From the NCBI RefSeq assembly GCF_001723175.1, contig NC_064650.1, positions 2,294,001 through 2,358,000 on the forward strand: 64,000 bases of DNA, read 5' to 3'. The position numbers and the translations under genes are program-made. Shown piece by piece: positions 41,080-53,515 of the stretch. This stretch comes from Penicillium oxalicum (taxonomy: Eukaryota > Ascomycota > Eurotiomycetes > Eurotiales > Aspergillaceae). How positions within the stretch are numbered: the first letter of the stretch is position 1; each line of letters opens with the position of its first letter. Below the pieces are notes generated by a model. That model did no database searches. It was not told where the DNA came from and saw only the letters and a program-made list of their open reading frames with translations.

Positions 41080-43156
41080 GTTCATGGTTTTGATTAAACA
41101 GTGGGGACGAGACGGTCAGCACAGAAGCATCAGAGGACACTGCTTTAATGCTGAGCTATCTTGATATGCACCTCATACTATCCGGGTTTTTGACTGCCCT
41201 CGCTTTGAGTCACGTATTATGATTGTTATTGGGGGTTTATTTCTTTCCTGGATTCTATCAAGGGCGCCTCACAAGTTGTGTGGTTGTCAGAAAAGGTGTG
41301 TATGAAATAACGATATTTTCACTTTCGTATTTGATTCATTCCGCGTGTTGATTCTTTACAATACTTTGCTCCTTCTCAGAAGTCTTTCTGGGCTAGTCCC
41401 AAGTCCGCCAAGGCTATCATGGCACAGAACGACGTATGAAGGGCCGTCCCGTCGCTGAGAGGAAGAAAAAGAGGAGGCACAGCAACAATGGTTGACCCAT
41501 CCTACTAGTTACAATCAATGACAACCTTTTCCTGAATCCGACTTTCATAAATATCAAAAGGAATTACCACGGATTCAACACTCTGGTTGTTTCTTGTTCT
41601 TTGAAACGCGCACTCCGTTGAATCTGAAGCGGCAATCGGAATCCAATCGCTCTAGTTCAGAGTGATGATCAAACTCCAATCTATCTGTCTCGACAAATAG
41701 AAAGCTTAGAATTGTCGCGCTTAAAGACGCATTCTGCGCTTTTCATTCGAGATCCACGGATTAGGAGCACGTGCCAGATAGACGCTTGCGCGACCGACTA
41801 AGCATCCCTCATGCAGACCAGATACTAACCTTCATTGCTTTAAAAAGCTGTCGGAATAGTAGAATGCCTTGTTGCCGCTGAATTGAGAGTTGTGGAACTC
41901 GTGTCTGTTTGGGTAGCACCGTCAGCACGGGGTCATGCGGGTGGGGATGCATCGATTGTTGCTGTGGAGAAATGGGCTGTGGACGCCGGCGCAACTCAGC
42001 TCAGCCTAGATGAGGCCTTGAATAAAACACAGGGTATTCTTCTCGGCTCAGATGAGCATTGGGAGCCGTAGCAACTTCAGGATCGAATCTTGTACAAGCA
42101 ATGGCGAAGACAAATCATCGACTCCTCGATTCATTTTTCTTTTATGCAACTGCCCTGCGAGGCAGCCTGTTTTCCTTAAGAAACACAAGCCCAGGTCACC
42201 AGGATTTTCGGACAAATTTCACGTGAGCCAATCAATGGTTGGTTCTTATTTAAAATTGAGATCATGAGCGATGACATCGAATTGTCCTCCCTCGAGCTAT
42301 TGATACCCAGTTGGAAGAGAACGGTGGTGAAGAGCGCTATCTTGCTACGAACGAATTGAATTACAGAATATAGGGCGTTCTTTCTCGAATGATAATATCA
42401 TTCACTGCATTCATGATATGAATCTGTGCTGAATTGAAAGAGATATACTGCCATCAACTTGGCCTGATCTTCAGATAGTACAGACAAGCTCTTATAGAGT
42501 TCCCAACTTCGGATCAGCCCCATCAGCAACAAGACGAACTTTGATGTTACCTATGTTCAGAGTAGCGTCCTCGCTATCAGGCAATTCAAAGTATTGTTAA
42601 CACATATAAATTCTGCATCCATAGTTCCCTGAGTCTTGTTGCTTCTTAAGAGGGGGTAATCTTGACGTCAATACGTCAGAATAATGGTCGCCTTCTCTTT
42701 CCTGCCCATTCCTGCATCATAGCCGACCACCGACCATGTTGCCGTTTTGGTCCAGTAATAATAAAGTGACAGAGATAAAGTTGGCATAATTGTCACCTCT
42801 GTAAGTTGCTTCACGAGTGACAGGGCAAAGGAGCACTTCGAGAATGCAGACGTAATCGCATACGCGGGACCATCTGTTCACGGAAGCCGTTGCAAACCCA
42901 ACATTTCAAGTTAAAAGTTCGGCTCAGTTCTTTTGGTCTATTGGCTGACTGTGTAAGATGCAGCTCCGGTCATTCCAAATGAATAGCATTGAATCAAACG
43001 AAACGACTCACAAGAATTCCCTCTTCGGACCTGAAAATCAAGCAATAGAAACGTCCGGCTCTCTCGTATTACCTGAGGCGCGAACAGGTTGAGAAAAAAT
43101 AGCTTTCGGAAAGCGGAAAGCAGAGTCGTTGTTTGAACGCTCAAGATGTCCTCGGA
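41080..43156. other. Gene-poor region with a GNAT relic
   Basis: About 2 kb of AT-rich sequence at the right flank of the main cluster. Apart from the GNAT-like fragment at 41844-42071, I see only short frames. Confidence 0.5.
41844..42071 (+). pseudogene. GNAT N-acetyltransferase fragment
   Basis: The frame opens just after a TAA and reads through V-E-L-V-S-V-W-V-A-P-S-A-R-G-H, then a V-x-x-W-A-x-x-x-G-A-T-x-L-S-L-D segment. This matches beta4, the acetyl-CoA loop and helix 3/beta5 of GNAT enzymes. The canonical R-G-x-G-x-G loop is altered to RGHAGGD. The N-terminal half and the last strand are missing, so it is probably a decayed remnant. Confidence 0.4.
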
Positions 43157-44080
43157 TCATGCAGTTCGACGTTTTTTCCTCTTCTTGGCCTCGGCAAGTT
43201 CAGTGTCTGCAACTGATCCCCAGACTACCTCTGCCAGATCGTTCAAAAGCATGTCGTCTGTGAGTGCGAAATCACCTTCACCTTCTCCTGGCTCGTCCAA
43301 CAATAACGCGCGAAATGGAATAGATAGAGGTCCACCTTCTACAAAAGGACGAGAGCCATTTCTGCCCTTTTTGACGAGAATTCTTTGGACAAGCCGAGGT
43401 AGTGGGGGATATTTGATGGAGTTACTGACGTGGCGACCTTTTGCTGTGACATAAACACCGCGTAGTTGTGGTTGGAATGCTGGGGTCCAGGATTTGATTT
43501 CGATGTGATCTGATCCTCTTTTAATGTCGATCGTAATACCCATTCTCACTTCACCCTCTGACTGATTGATCCACCAAGAAATGTTCTTCTCTAGCTTTGC
43601 TGCTGTTTCTGAAAAGCCAACTTCCAAAACCACCGTTGGGAATTGTCTCCAGTTTTCTTTGAAGCGTGGCTTCCAGGATCGATCTGCCTCTTTGCTTCGG
43701 TCAGGAGTATCGATGCGGGTTGCTGCACATGGCTTGATTCGTCTTCTGACTTTCATTTCCTGTGCGGTATTCAACAGAATAAACTCAAACGCAGAAGCAG
43801 CTACTTCGTGTGGCTCACTAGGCATTGTGAGGATAAGAGTTCGAAGCGATGGTGAATAGTCACAACGTCCAGGTAATTTTTCCGTATGCTCTGCCAATGC
43901 GTCTGGTGGAAAGTGTTTCAAGACGACAAAGCGATCTTCAACCGAATCCTTGGGAAAGAGGCTCTCCATTGCACACTGTGGATCATAATCGTAAACGGGC
44001 GTACAAGAGGGAAGGTGCTCGAGAAACGAGCCTGCACTTTCCTTTGATACAACACCATCACTGCGATAGGCATGCGACAT
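43157..44080 (-). CDS. Hypothetical protein, possible PD-(D/E)XK nuclease-like fold
   Basis: A single uninterrupted frame of 307 residues with ATG at 44080. The central region reads P-T-V-V-L-E-V-G-F-S-E-T, then helix and WWINQSEGEV, then a strand with I-T-I-D-I-K-R. This layout resembles the E-x-x core of restriction-endonuclease-like proteins and Uma2-like expansions common in fungal genomes. An acidic residue in KEADRSWKPR upstream could be the first metal ligand. The C-terminus is lysine/arginine-rich (KKRKKRR), a possible nuclear signal. I do not know a function. It appears unrelated to the metabolite genes. Confidence 0.6.
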   Translation of the reverse strand: MSHAYRSDGVVSKESAGSFLEHLPSCTPVYDYDPQCAMESLFPKDSVEDRFVVLKHFPPDALAEHTEKLPGRCDYSPSLRTLILTMPSEPHEVAASAFEFILLNTAQEMKVRRRIKPCAATRIDTPDRSKEADRSWKPRFKENWRQFPTVVLEVGFSETAAKLEKNISWWINQSEGEVRMGITIDIKRGSDHIEIKSWTPAFQPQLRGVYVTAKGRHVSNSIKYPPLPRLVQRILVKKGRNGSRPFVEGGPLSIPFRALLLDEPGEGEGDFALTDDMLLNDLAEVVWGSVADTELAEAKKRKKRRTA

Positions 44081-45473
44081 GTCTTCGAGAAGAAGTAGCT
44101 GCGAGAAAAGGTGAATGATGATCTGTCAACGTACTCGGTTTTCACTAAGACATGAAGACGAAAGAACTTTTATAGGTCATGATGCGCGGTCTTGTCATGT
44201 ACTGAGAACCATGATGTCATTGATGTCTCCCTATCGACTTTCAACAGTCCTCATGGTCAGTAAATGGATTTTGAACCTCGGCTCCGATTTTTGTGTCCTC
44301 GGCAAACGGCTGTCATTGAGGATTCGTGCGAGTCTCTGTCCCACAGAATCCATCGTTCCCACTGTGAACGGTGTTAGACACAGCGGGTACGTTGTATGGC
44401 GGACGTACGCTCCAATTTCTCACTCCTAGCCATATACATTAATGTCTTCTGGATTTCTCCAAAGTTGCCCGAGATATTTTGCGTTCGTTTTCTTTCGTTG
44501 GGCAATCTGCGAATACACTAGGCGAACAAAACGATTGACTCCAAATTTGTCCGCGAATGAAAATGTCCTCGGGTGTCCATTCCATATTGTTAGACCAAGA
44601 CGTCTGGCTTTCTTCAAAAGGCCCGACCTCAAACGGAATTCAGCAATCCCACTCAAATATCTGACAAGCCTCCCCCAAGGCACAACAACCTCGGCGTATT
44701 TCGGGCCAATGTCTGTGATAAGCTCCAGAAAGGACAGACAGACATTTACGCTTCACATTCACTTAGCTGCAATCCCATAAATTCCCGATATTGACCCTTG
44801 TTTTTCATCCATGTGGCCAATGTCACATTGTTTCGTAAACGCTAGTATAAAGTCTGGACTACGAGTTCGTATGAGCTGATCCTGCCCACGTGTCTTTCTT
44901 TTACATGAATTCCTTGTGGTCACACAAGGAAAGCAAGATCAAAGCACTCATAATAAAACTATCTCGATTCTCGGGATTTTTATGACATGATATACAACAC
45001 TTAGCCACAGACTGAATGGCGTGTTGGTCAAAAGATATGATAAGACTAGGAATTAGCCACGTCTGGTTATCTTTGTATTGTTCGGGATCGGACAAATTGA
45101 AAGGCCGAGACTTCAGCAGCGACCTTTAACTAAGGTGGTTCACCTGCTTCCGATCCTGCAAGTTTCATCGCGAGTAAATCAACATGGAATGGATAAAACA
45201 ACTAGTAGTATAGAATGAAAATTGTGGTTATCCCCCTAAAGTATCGATCCACCCGTATAGCGATGCTGTTGGTATACTGTCTCCTGATTGGCGGGGTCGC
45301 CTATATACCCTTAAAAGGGAAGATAGTGGGTCGATTCAATGTCAGTGGCAAGTCGGAACGACCAAGCGCATCTTACAACTGCATTCTGAAGGGCAATTAA
45401 CGCAATTTAGAAGGGTACCACTTACATTGCGACTGTATTTTTCAACAGCGTCTCTGAAGAAATTTCACGGAAG
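44081..45473. other. Intergenic region
   Basis: 1.4 kb between the hypothetical protein and the second regulator. An 85-codon minus-strand frame at 44426-44683 has protein-like composition, but I cannot assign it and it lacks flanking exons; it could be a relic. Confidence 0.45.
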
Positions 45474-47031
45474 ATGGCTACATGGTCCTCGTCAAAAAGT
45501 AGACCACTCTCCGAGCAAAGAGAGGTTTACGCCTCGTCTCATCGGAGGAGACGAGATGGTTGCACGGAATGCCGGAGAAAGAAAGTGAAGGTAAATCTGC
45601 CTAAGACAAAACCACGTCAGGTCGGAGACTAATTGCCTCCGACTCAAGTGTGATATGCAGCAGCCGGTCTGCTTGCGCTGCAAGCGATATCCTCGGGGGT
45701 GTCTTTACGAGTTGAGTATTATCGATCGAATACCAATTCGGCAAAGACAACAAGCAAGAATCGACTGTACAAGTTTTGGGCGGGTGACGACCGCTCCCAC
45801 TGATTGCACACGAGGAGTTTTTAACCGTATGAAACTTGTGCATCAACCTCTCCTCAACAATTCCCCCTTTCTGGTTTCTGAGGAATCACGCTTTTTGATG
45901 CACACGTTTGCAACGCAAACAGCCCAAATGTTATTCCCGGCGTCATCCGAAGTCTTTCTCCGCAGAATGATCAGCGCTGCCATGGAGACGCCACATCTTC
46001 TGCATGCGCTTTTGGCTAGCTCATGTAGCCACCATGGCCGACTTGTTCATGATTCAAGCCCGGCGTCGAAGATGGTTTTGCTAAGATATACAAATCGAGC
46101 TATATCTGGGCTCAGAGCAGCACTGTCTGATCCGAAGCAGGTCACCAGAGCCGAAACTGTCGCCACTGCGATGGCTTTGTGTACCAATGATGTGTGCAAT
46201 GGGGATATGAAGATAGGGCGGGCTCATCTTCGTGGAGTGTTGCGACTCCTGACGACGGTCCTGGAAAGCCACAGGATGTCACACGATACGACGGACAATG
46301 ATTACATCCAATGCTTAGTGAAGTGGTTCAAAACCATGGATATTATAGCTGCCCTCTCAGGAGTTCATGGCGAGTGCATTCATAATCCTGGCAGTAGCTC
46401 GTTGGATGGGCTTTCAGACCACACAAGCGGACATGTTGATGATATCAGCGGCTATTCTCTGGATCTTGTTCCGATACTCGCAGAAATATCAGAAATGGCT
46501 CGAAAAGTGCGACTTCATGAATATGGAGAAATTGGCAAATACTATGTATCGTCGCCAGAAACAAGGAACCAAGCCGACGAGCTTGAAACAAAGCTTTGTC
46601 GACTGCTCGACCGGCCTATCTCAAACGACACTTTGTCTCGTGGCGAGAATCTCGCTATTGAGCTACATAGCTCACACCTTGCTTTTGTACACTCAGCATT
46701 ACTTCACCTCCATCGTCGTGTGCAGCTGCATCCCAAGGATTCTATCAAGGTCAGGACGGATGTAGCCAACATCCTCAACGCTGTGCGCGCAATTGAACCC
46801 CACTCCTCTATCAACGTACTTATCCTGTGGCCAATATTCAGCGCTGGGTGTGAGACCGAAGATAGTGAGGTGCAAAGTGCAATATTCGCTCGCATGGGGA
46901 ACATGCAGGCTCGAGGCATGGGTAACTTCACCAGAGCCAGAGAGGTCTTGCGCCAATACTGGACGTCCCGCAGCGATTTACCTTGGGATGTTCATCTCGC
47001 GCGACTTGGGCTCGAGCTTGTTTTGTTCTAG
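45474..47031 (+). CDS. Zn2Cys6 transcription factor 2
   Basis: Two exons, 45474-45590 and 45649-47031, give 499 residues. The 58-base intron falls inside the zinc cluster, and splicing restores CTECRRKKVKC then D-M-Q-Q-P-V-C-x2-C-x6-C (C-x2-C-x6-C-x6-C-x2-C-x6-C). A basic stretch (HRRRRD) precedes it. The remainder is helical and resembles fungal regulators with a DUF3468-type middle domain. Ninety-eight bases after its stop the first aminotransferase gene ends in the opposite direction. It is a candidate local regulator of the aminotransferase pair and not clearly tied to the PKS-NRPS cluster. Confidence 0.88.
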
Positions 47032-47129
47032 CTTTTGCTCAAGCTTTGCGATGAGCTCGACCTTTTTCACTTCTTGGAAAAATCCCATTTTTATATGTGT
47101 ATCAACAACGCAACATGATGTCCTTTCAA

Positions 47130-48454
47130 TCAGCCCGATTGCACTGGAATGTCCTCATATCCGTCACGCATAAATTCTCGAAGAGCCTTGAGACCCTCGA
47201 CCATGACTTCGCGTTCAGGAACGTAGCCAACTCTCACATATCCTGTGAAGTCATGCCCATTCCCAAAGCACCGACTTCCGGGAACAAACATCACTCCATG
47301 ACTCTCCAGCAGCTTTTCGCAGAAAACCACGTCATCTACTGGATGCCCACCTTTTGCAAACTTGAGGAAGGCAGTTGTACCTGCCTGCGGCCTCGTCCAC
47401 GACACGGCCCACGCAAATTCACGAACAAAGACTTCCAACTCCTCAAGGTTCTGTTTCGCTAGCTGAAAATTTCGTTCAAGCAAAGCTTCAACTGTAGGAC
47501 TGGACAGAGCTTGGGCAGCCACCCGATCATCAAGCTGTCCAACAGAGATGAGGGTGTAGTCGCGCGCAGAAGCGAATGCTTCGATCAATTCAGGACTTCG
47601 AGAGGCAATCCAGCCCACCCGAATACCAGCCAGACTGAATGCTTTGGACATGGAACCCGTAGAAATGACTTTGTTGTACCCCAGATCAAGGATAGATGGT
47701 GGACTGTCTTGCTGATGGGAGTTTAGAGAATGAAATAGCGGCCGGTAGACTTCGTCACAATGAACAATAAGGTCATGTTGGCGTGCGACTTGGACAATTT
47801 CTTGCAGCGTATCTCGATGGAGGATAGCACCGGTCGGGTTTTGAGGGTTACTGGACCTCTCAGTCAGCCAGGTGAGCGGTCGCAAGTGAGGATTCCACGA
47901 AACTTACTTCAGAACGATGAGCTTCGTGTTCGGTTTGATCATGGATTTGAGCTCGCTGACGTCCAATTGCCAGCCTTTTTCTTCAGAGGACTTCCACAAA
48001 CTGACTTCCACCCCAAATGATTGGGGCACGGAGTACAATTGCTGATATGTTGGATAGTGACATATGACATGATCTCCAGGGCCCACATTTGTATACAAAG
48101 CCAGGAAATTGGCATGAATGGCACCATTTGTGACGAGCACATCTTCCGGACGCAGAGGGTTGAAAGTCTTGGATGAGTATAGTCGAGCAATGTTTGACCT
48201 GAGGAGTTGAGAGCCACGAATTGCACCATAGACTTGTTTCTGCGAGTAGTCTATCAGATCCATCTCATGGCCTGAGAGTACTCGTAGATCGTCCAAGGAA
48301 ACAGATGCGCAACACGTCTCGGCGAGATTGTGTTTGGCATCATTCTCATAGCGATCCATCCACTATCAATATTAGCATGAGAAGGGGGAAATCAGGACGG
48401 GGGGATGCGAGGGTGCCTCACTTGCTCCACGGCAAATTCGTCAATTTTCACCAT
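47130..48454 (-). CDS. Class I/II PLP aminotransferase 1
   Basis: Three exons on the reverse strand, 48422-48454, 47908-48362 and 47130-47850, give 402 residues. The first exon encodes MVKIDEFAVEQ and joins to WMDRYENDAKHNLAETCC, a start I recognise from fungal proteins of this group. The second join restores NNPQNPTG (163-170). CDEVYRP holds the PLP-binding Asp195 and Tyr198, and the Schiff-base Lys is about 232 in STGSMSKAF. Fold-type I enzymes like this transaminate amino acids or perform beta/gamma replacements; the substrate is unknown. The similarity seems nearer to capreomycidine-synthase-like or aspartate aminotransferase-like groups than to kynurenine aminotransferases. Confidence 0.9.
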
Positions 48455-49143
48455 TTTTGGGAGATATCTGAAATGAAAAAGGGCCGAAATAAATAAGGGG
48501 TGAGATATCACAAGTTGCAATGATAATTTGCAGAGAGAAGAAGATCCAAGAAATTGTCCATCTCTTTTATATCTCGGTGATTTTTAGGAAGAACGACAAT
48601 GGGTCCTCTCGATGTAAGCCATCATTGGTTGAATCGGGTCCGTTGCCAATTTGGGCAACTCAAACTGCGCTTGATCCATGGTCTCCACCCTATGTTGTAT
48701 AGTGGAATCCCACCTGTACAAAGCTAATTGACGCGAGACAATCCAAGTGAAATAACCATGCACTGTTCATATGTGAGCTCCCCGCTGGTATTTATCGCGA
48801 GAGAGAAAAAAAAATTCAATGTGGAATATCGGAGGTAACAACTGGAAAGCGGGAATGGGTATATACATACTCTCAACCCTGGCAGCAACGAGGAATTCTA
48901 AAAGTCGTATTTATTTGCGCAAGTATTCCCTAAGTAAAAGTCGTTTTTGTGTTGGATTATTCTAACTTGATTACAGTATGCGAATATTGTACAAGACTTC
49001 AGCGAGACATGGCCCTTTCAAGGCGCCTGTGGATTTTCCAAGGATTTCTGACTTTCCCAGAATTTCAAACTTTCTAATGTACAGTACGTACGCGCATCGT
49101 CTTCAAGAATTCATATCTTGTAATCATGAGCCAGAACATCCAG
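48455..49143. other. Intergenic region between the two aminotransferases
   Basis: 689 bases, AT-rich. Both aminotransferases lie on the minus strand, so this holds the promoter of the first and the 3' end region of the second. No open frame stands out. Confidence 0.5.
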
Positions 49144-50600
49144 CTAGCTCGTCAAAAGGTTCTCAATGACAATGGCCAACCTACTTACACCCTCAACCAA
49201 ATGCTCTTCATCCTCCCACATAAAGCAAAGTCTCAAGCTTCGATGTAAATCCACGCCTGAAGAGTCTCTCCCAGGAACAGCAAACAAGCTTCCATTACCC
49301 AACAGAAGATTCTGCCTTTCCAGAGCTTCTTGACAAACTCGATCGGCATGAAGAGTGATAGGTAGCTTCAACCAAACATAGTAGCCGCCAACCAGATCAG
49401 TGCGTTCAGGATCGGGCATAAATGTCACACCGAGAGGCACCAAGCGCTCCCTTATAGAAGAAATCATGCACGAAAACCGCTGACGGCCTCGGGGGACCAG
49501 CTTCGTCGAAATATGCTGCTGTAGCGAATTTGACTTCAGGAGCTCGTTGACAAAGGTCGACATCAGGTGTGAGGGGGCACCTCCGGACTTGGTTTGGCCA
49601 CTTTAATCCGCAGAATGAGAGATGTGTCTCTTTTTTTTGGGCCAAAGAATCAAGCAAGGAAAGGATGAACTTACGCCTGGGAAAGTGCATAGACAAAAGA
49701 TTCGGTCGCTTCGGCCCATCCAACCCGACAACCGGGGGCCAGAAGCTTGCTGAATGATCCGTTGCTCACTACATTACCGAATGAGTCTAGAGGCCCCCCG
49801 TCGAGATGACGGTCTATATCGACTAGACGCGGTAAAGGGGCACCGACCGGCTTTGATGATCCCGCAGTCTCACTGAAGGCGAGAAAGTCGTAGACATCAT
49901 CACAGATGATAAGGGCGTCAAGTTTGCGAGCAATCCTGACCAGTGACTCGCGTCGAGAAATTGTCATTGTTGTCCCGGATGGGTTAGAAAAACTGGGGAC
50001 GCAGTAAATCATATGTTGATAAATCTTCCGGGGCGACTTGCATGGTTTCCTCGTCTGGGAATAAGTAAGAACACAATACCAAGGAGGAAAAACTCAACAG
50101 AGAACAACAAAAGGACTTACACGGCCATCATCAGAGCCCACGTTATCATCGGCACTCGGAAGCTCTGCTAGAACTCGTTCGAGTGCGCAAACATCCATTC
50201 CAAATTCGTCTTCTGGAATGGCTTTCATACGCCCGTAGAATCCAGCATCTTCAAATATTTGGAAGACCAAATGATACGTAGGCTCAGCAAGCCATATCAT
50301 CTTCGTTTGAAGAGGATCACTAAAGACTTCCAGAATGCGGGATAAGTTTTGGCTGGCTCCCCCTGTAATACAAATTCGATTGGACGTGATAGCTTCCCGT
50401 AGATTGTAGAACTGGGTCAACCAGCGTGCGATTTTTTCCCTCAGCGGCATATATCCTTCATCTGGTCCGTAACCAAAGCCATCATTCGAGACGGTTATGT
50501 CAGACAAAGCCTGCACGGCAGCTTCCTTAAAGGAATCGACGGGGACAAGTTCTGGTGCAGGCCATCCTCGGAAGAGATCGATTGAACGTAGACAGGACAT
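49144..50600 (-). CDS. Class I/II PLP aminotransferase 2
   Basis: Three exons on the reverse strand, 50121-50600, 49675-50054 and 49144-49600, give 438 residues. The start was set at the Met before SCLRSIDLFRGWPAP; an in-frame ATG at 50645 would add 15 residues that do not look like family sequence. Motifs: Y-G-P-D-E-G-Y-x-P-L-R near residue 50, SFSNPSGTT, CDDVYDF, and Schiff-base Lys about 263 in NGSFSKLLAPGCRVGW. Splicing restores SQAGQTKSGGAPSHL. It belongs to the fungal MocR/2-aminoadipate-like aminotransferase group and is not closely similar to its neighbour, so this is not a tandem duplication. Confidence 0.9.
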
Positions 50601-51828
50601 TTGAATAATGCAGTGAAAAAAATGGACAAGGAAATGAGAATCCATTCCTCTGTTTTTGAGTCCTTTTCGTTGCGCAATTTGGTGGATCGATTGATAAACC
50701 CACGCGCCCCAGATCTAGTAGTTTAAGCGATTAAACCAATCATGTTTGATCTCAACATGGATTCTCCGCCCCCGCAAGATGGTTCGATACGTACATGCGT
50801 CAAGGCTTCCACTTACACCTTCCGCTATCGAGTTAGTCCTCCACTGGTATGTCCTTCTTCAGATACGAGCTTTGGTGGGGGTCATGTTGAATGCCCGGAT
50901 GACGCTACCCTCGGTGTGGATCTCACCATCATTCTGAATTCTTCACGGTGCTGTATGACACCTTGTCATCAACGGTGTCTTCCCAGCTTCGTGTCGATGT
51001 GAGACCCTGGATATTCGTGGCGAGTAATTCCTCGATGATTACGTATTGAGACACAACTGCCGCGGCAGGCTGCATGCTCGGACACCTATACAACCGCCGA
51101 GCGGTCCTGGACCCAGGACAACCGTATGGAAAAGGTTCGGGTCGCTAGAATCGACAATGACATGAAACAGATATCTCTTAGCACCGGATGGTCCACAAGA
51201 CATACAAAGCGTTGATGAATAGCTCAACAAAGGCTAAGAGATAAATCACAGAGTGGAGGAAACAAAGCTCAAGGAGTGGGGGGAAGCAATCGAGCACACA
51301 GAAAGCCGGCGAGGAAGACCCAGGACCTAGTACAATTGGAAGGGAAAAATCACAAAAGTACATCACAAGAAGGGTAGCGAACAGAAATTGGAAATAAGCG
51401 AGACAGGAAAATTAGCCACGATTGAGTTTTCTCCGCGAGAGCTGGTTTTTGGCCCAAACTTCGCAATTTGTATTGTTGAATAACCAACTCTTGTCTGTTC
51501 TGCTTTTGCAATACGTGAGCCCATCCAGTGGAAGAAAAGGAAAACTAAAGGAAAATGAAAGTAGCTGCAGCAGAGATGTGCGTTAGAGGAGGCGCCCAGA
51601 AGCGCCCCCGTTGGAGAGAGAGGCGGGGTGTGAGATCAAATGGACAAGGAAATTAAGCAAGACACCCTTGGAGACGTTGATAAGGGCCGAGAAGTGAACG
51701 GGCAAAGAAAACAGAAGAAAAAGGAACGGAACAGCATGGCTGAGAAAAGAAAGAGAAAAAACGGCAATCTTCAGCAGCGGCCGTCAACGGCACAGGGGAG
51801 GAGAGGCGGACGAAGTTAAGCAGTGGGC
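50601..51828. other. Intergenic region between aminotransferase 2 and septin
   Basis: 1.2 kb; the right part is likely the septin 3' UTR. Only short frames are present, and no RNA gene is recognised. Confidence 0.5.
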
Positions 51829-53515
51829 TTAACGAAGGGAGAAACCCTTCCGCCTGCCCTCTTTTTCGATGGGACGGCCACTTTCGAGGCGTGCCTTCTT
51901 CTCCTCTAATTCCTGGCGTTGTCGGTCTAATTGCTCCTTCATCTCGCGGTGGCGGGCGTAAAGCTCGTCTTCGCTCTGTTTCAGCTTGCTTTCCTTCTCG
52001 GAGACCTTCTGTTGGAAGACCATCTTCATTTCGGTCTCCATCTTCGCAAGCTTCTGCTCGTGCAAGGTACGCTCCTCCTCCTGTTTGACCGCGGGGTTGA
52101 CCTCCTTGAACACGCTGGGGTCCTGGGCGACACCCATCTGGGTAAGCTTGTCCGAGCGGTAGTTCTCGTAGAGGAAGTTGTTGGTGTGCTCCTTGAGCTC
52201 CTCCATGTGGGTACGGATCAACATCTGGCGCAGCTTGACAAAGTCACAGTGCTCCTCATTATCAACCTCAATGACACCCCAGGGGTAGCTACGGCCACGG
52301 ACACGGCGTCCATCCGAGGCAGTCACTTCGGAGTTGGCACCCACGACAGCGAATGGCACCTTGGACATGATCTCCTGGTTCTCGGCAATGGTCTCTTCGT
52401 CGTCGAGTTCGTAGCGGGGACCCTCAAAGATCTGAATAGAGTGGTGCTGGATATCGGCAAGAATCTAAATTGCCCAAGAAGTCAATAAGTCTGCCATCCA
52501 AGAGACCGACACCCAAGGGACGGAGAGGTTGTGAGCTTACTCTCTGCTTGAACAGGGCGACCTCATCGTCGGTCAAGGTATCCGCCTTGGCAATGACTGG
52601 AATCAGGTTGACCTTGGTGTGCAGGCGGCGCATCACCTCAATATCCAGGGGCTTGAGGGAGTGACCGGTAGGCTGAATAAAGTAAACGCAGGCGTGGATT
52701 CGGTTGTCGACGATGTTGCTGCGGTTAACCTTATTTTCGGCCTCCAGGTAGGTATCGAAACGCTGCTCGATGTTCTCAACGATGGGGCGCCACGAATCGT
52801 CGTTGTTCACAAAATCACCGAAACCGGGGGTGTCAATAACGCTCAGACGCAGACGGACACCATTCTCCTCGATATCAGCGCTGGTCGACTGGATCGAGAC
52901 GGTCTTGGGGATGATATCGGCATTGGGGCCAGGGCGCTCCTTGGGAGGATAGAGAGAGGTGTTGAACAGGGTGTTGACGAGAGTAGACTTTCCGAGGCCC
53001 GATTCACCTAAAGCGGCGCGTTAATCGAAACTGTCCGGGGGAAAAAACACTGCCAGATTCTCCTGAGACCAGCTCGGACAGTGTCCGTCGTCTGTACATA
53101 CCGACGACCATGACGTTAAAATTGAACCCCTTGCGAACACTCTTGCGGTGCCACTGGTTGGGCAAATTGGCGAAACCGACGTAGCCGGTCAACTTGCGGC
53201 GAACGACGTTCTTCATATCGTTGGCGGCTTGGGCGACAGCCTTGGGATCGCGGGAGCTGACTGTCTGGGCGTTACCGGAGCCCATGGGGTTGGTGCGCTC
53301 AACAAGAGCAGCTTCCTTGCCGACTGGAGAGGGAGTGTCGCGGGACGCGACGGGGGAACCGTTCGCAACTGGCGAAGCTAAAGGTAGTCGTCAGCATCCA
53401 GGCTTCCCAAATTTCTGGGCTCCATGTCCCCTCGGTGTCATTGCCATTGAATCCAGCTCTTTTCTTCAGGAAGAGGATTGGGCCAGGGACGGGCGTGTGG
53501 AAGCTGCTTACACAT
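51829..53515 (-). CDS. aspB: Septin, Cdc3/AspB type
   Basis: Four exons on the reverse strand, 53512-53515, 53102-53377, 52541-53007 and 51829-52464, give 460 residues. The first exon is only ATG plus one base, before a 134-base intron; the join gives [30 protein letters not shown] marks the Cdc3-type polybasic region, followed by P-loop GESGLGKS, switch DTPGFGD and AKAD for guanine binding. A C-terminal coiled coil (about 370-450) ends in GRRKGFSLR. Septins form GTP-binding hetero-oligomeric filaments at septa and branch points. The symbol follows the Aspergillus name for the Cdc3 orthologue; the exact paralogue was judged by eye. Confidence 0.93.

Noticed and set aside
44426..44683. 85-codon minus-strand frame with protein-like composition
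   Set aside because: No start context, neighbouring exon or recognised family. It may be a relic, but that cannot be supported here.
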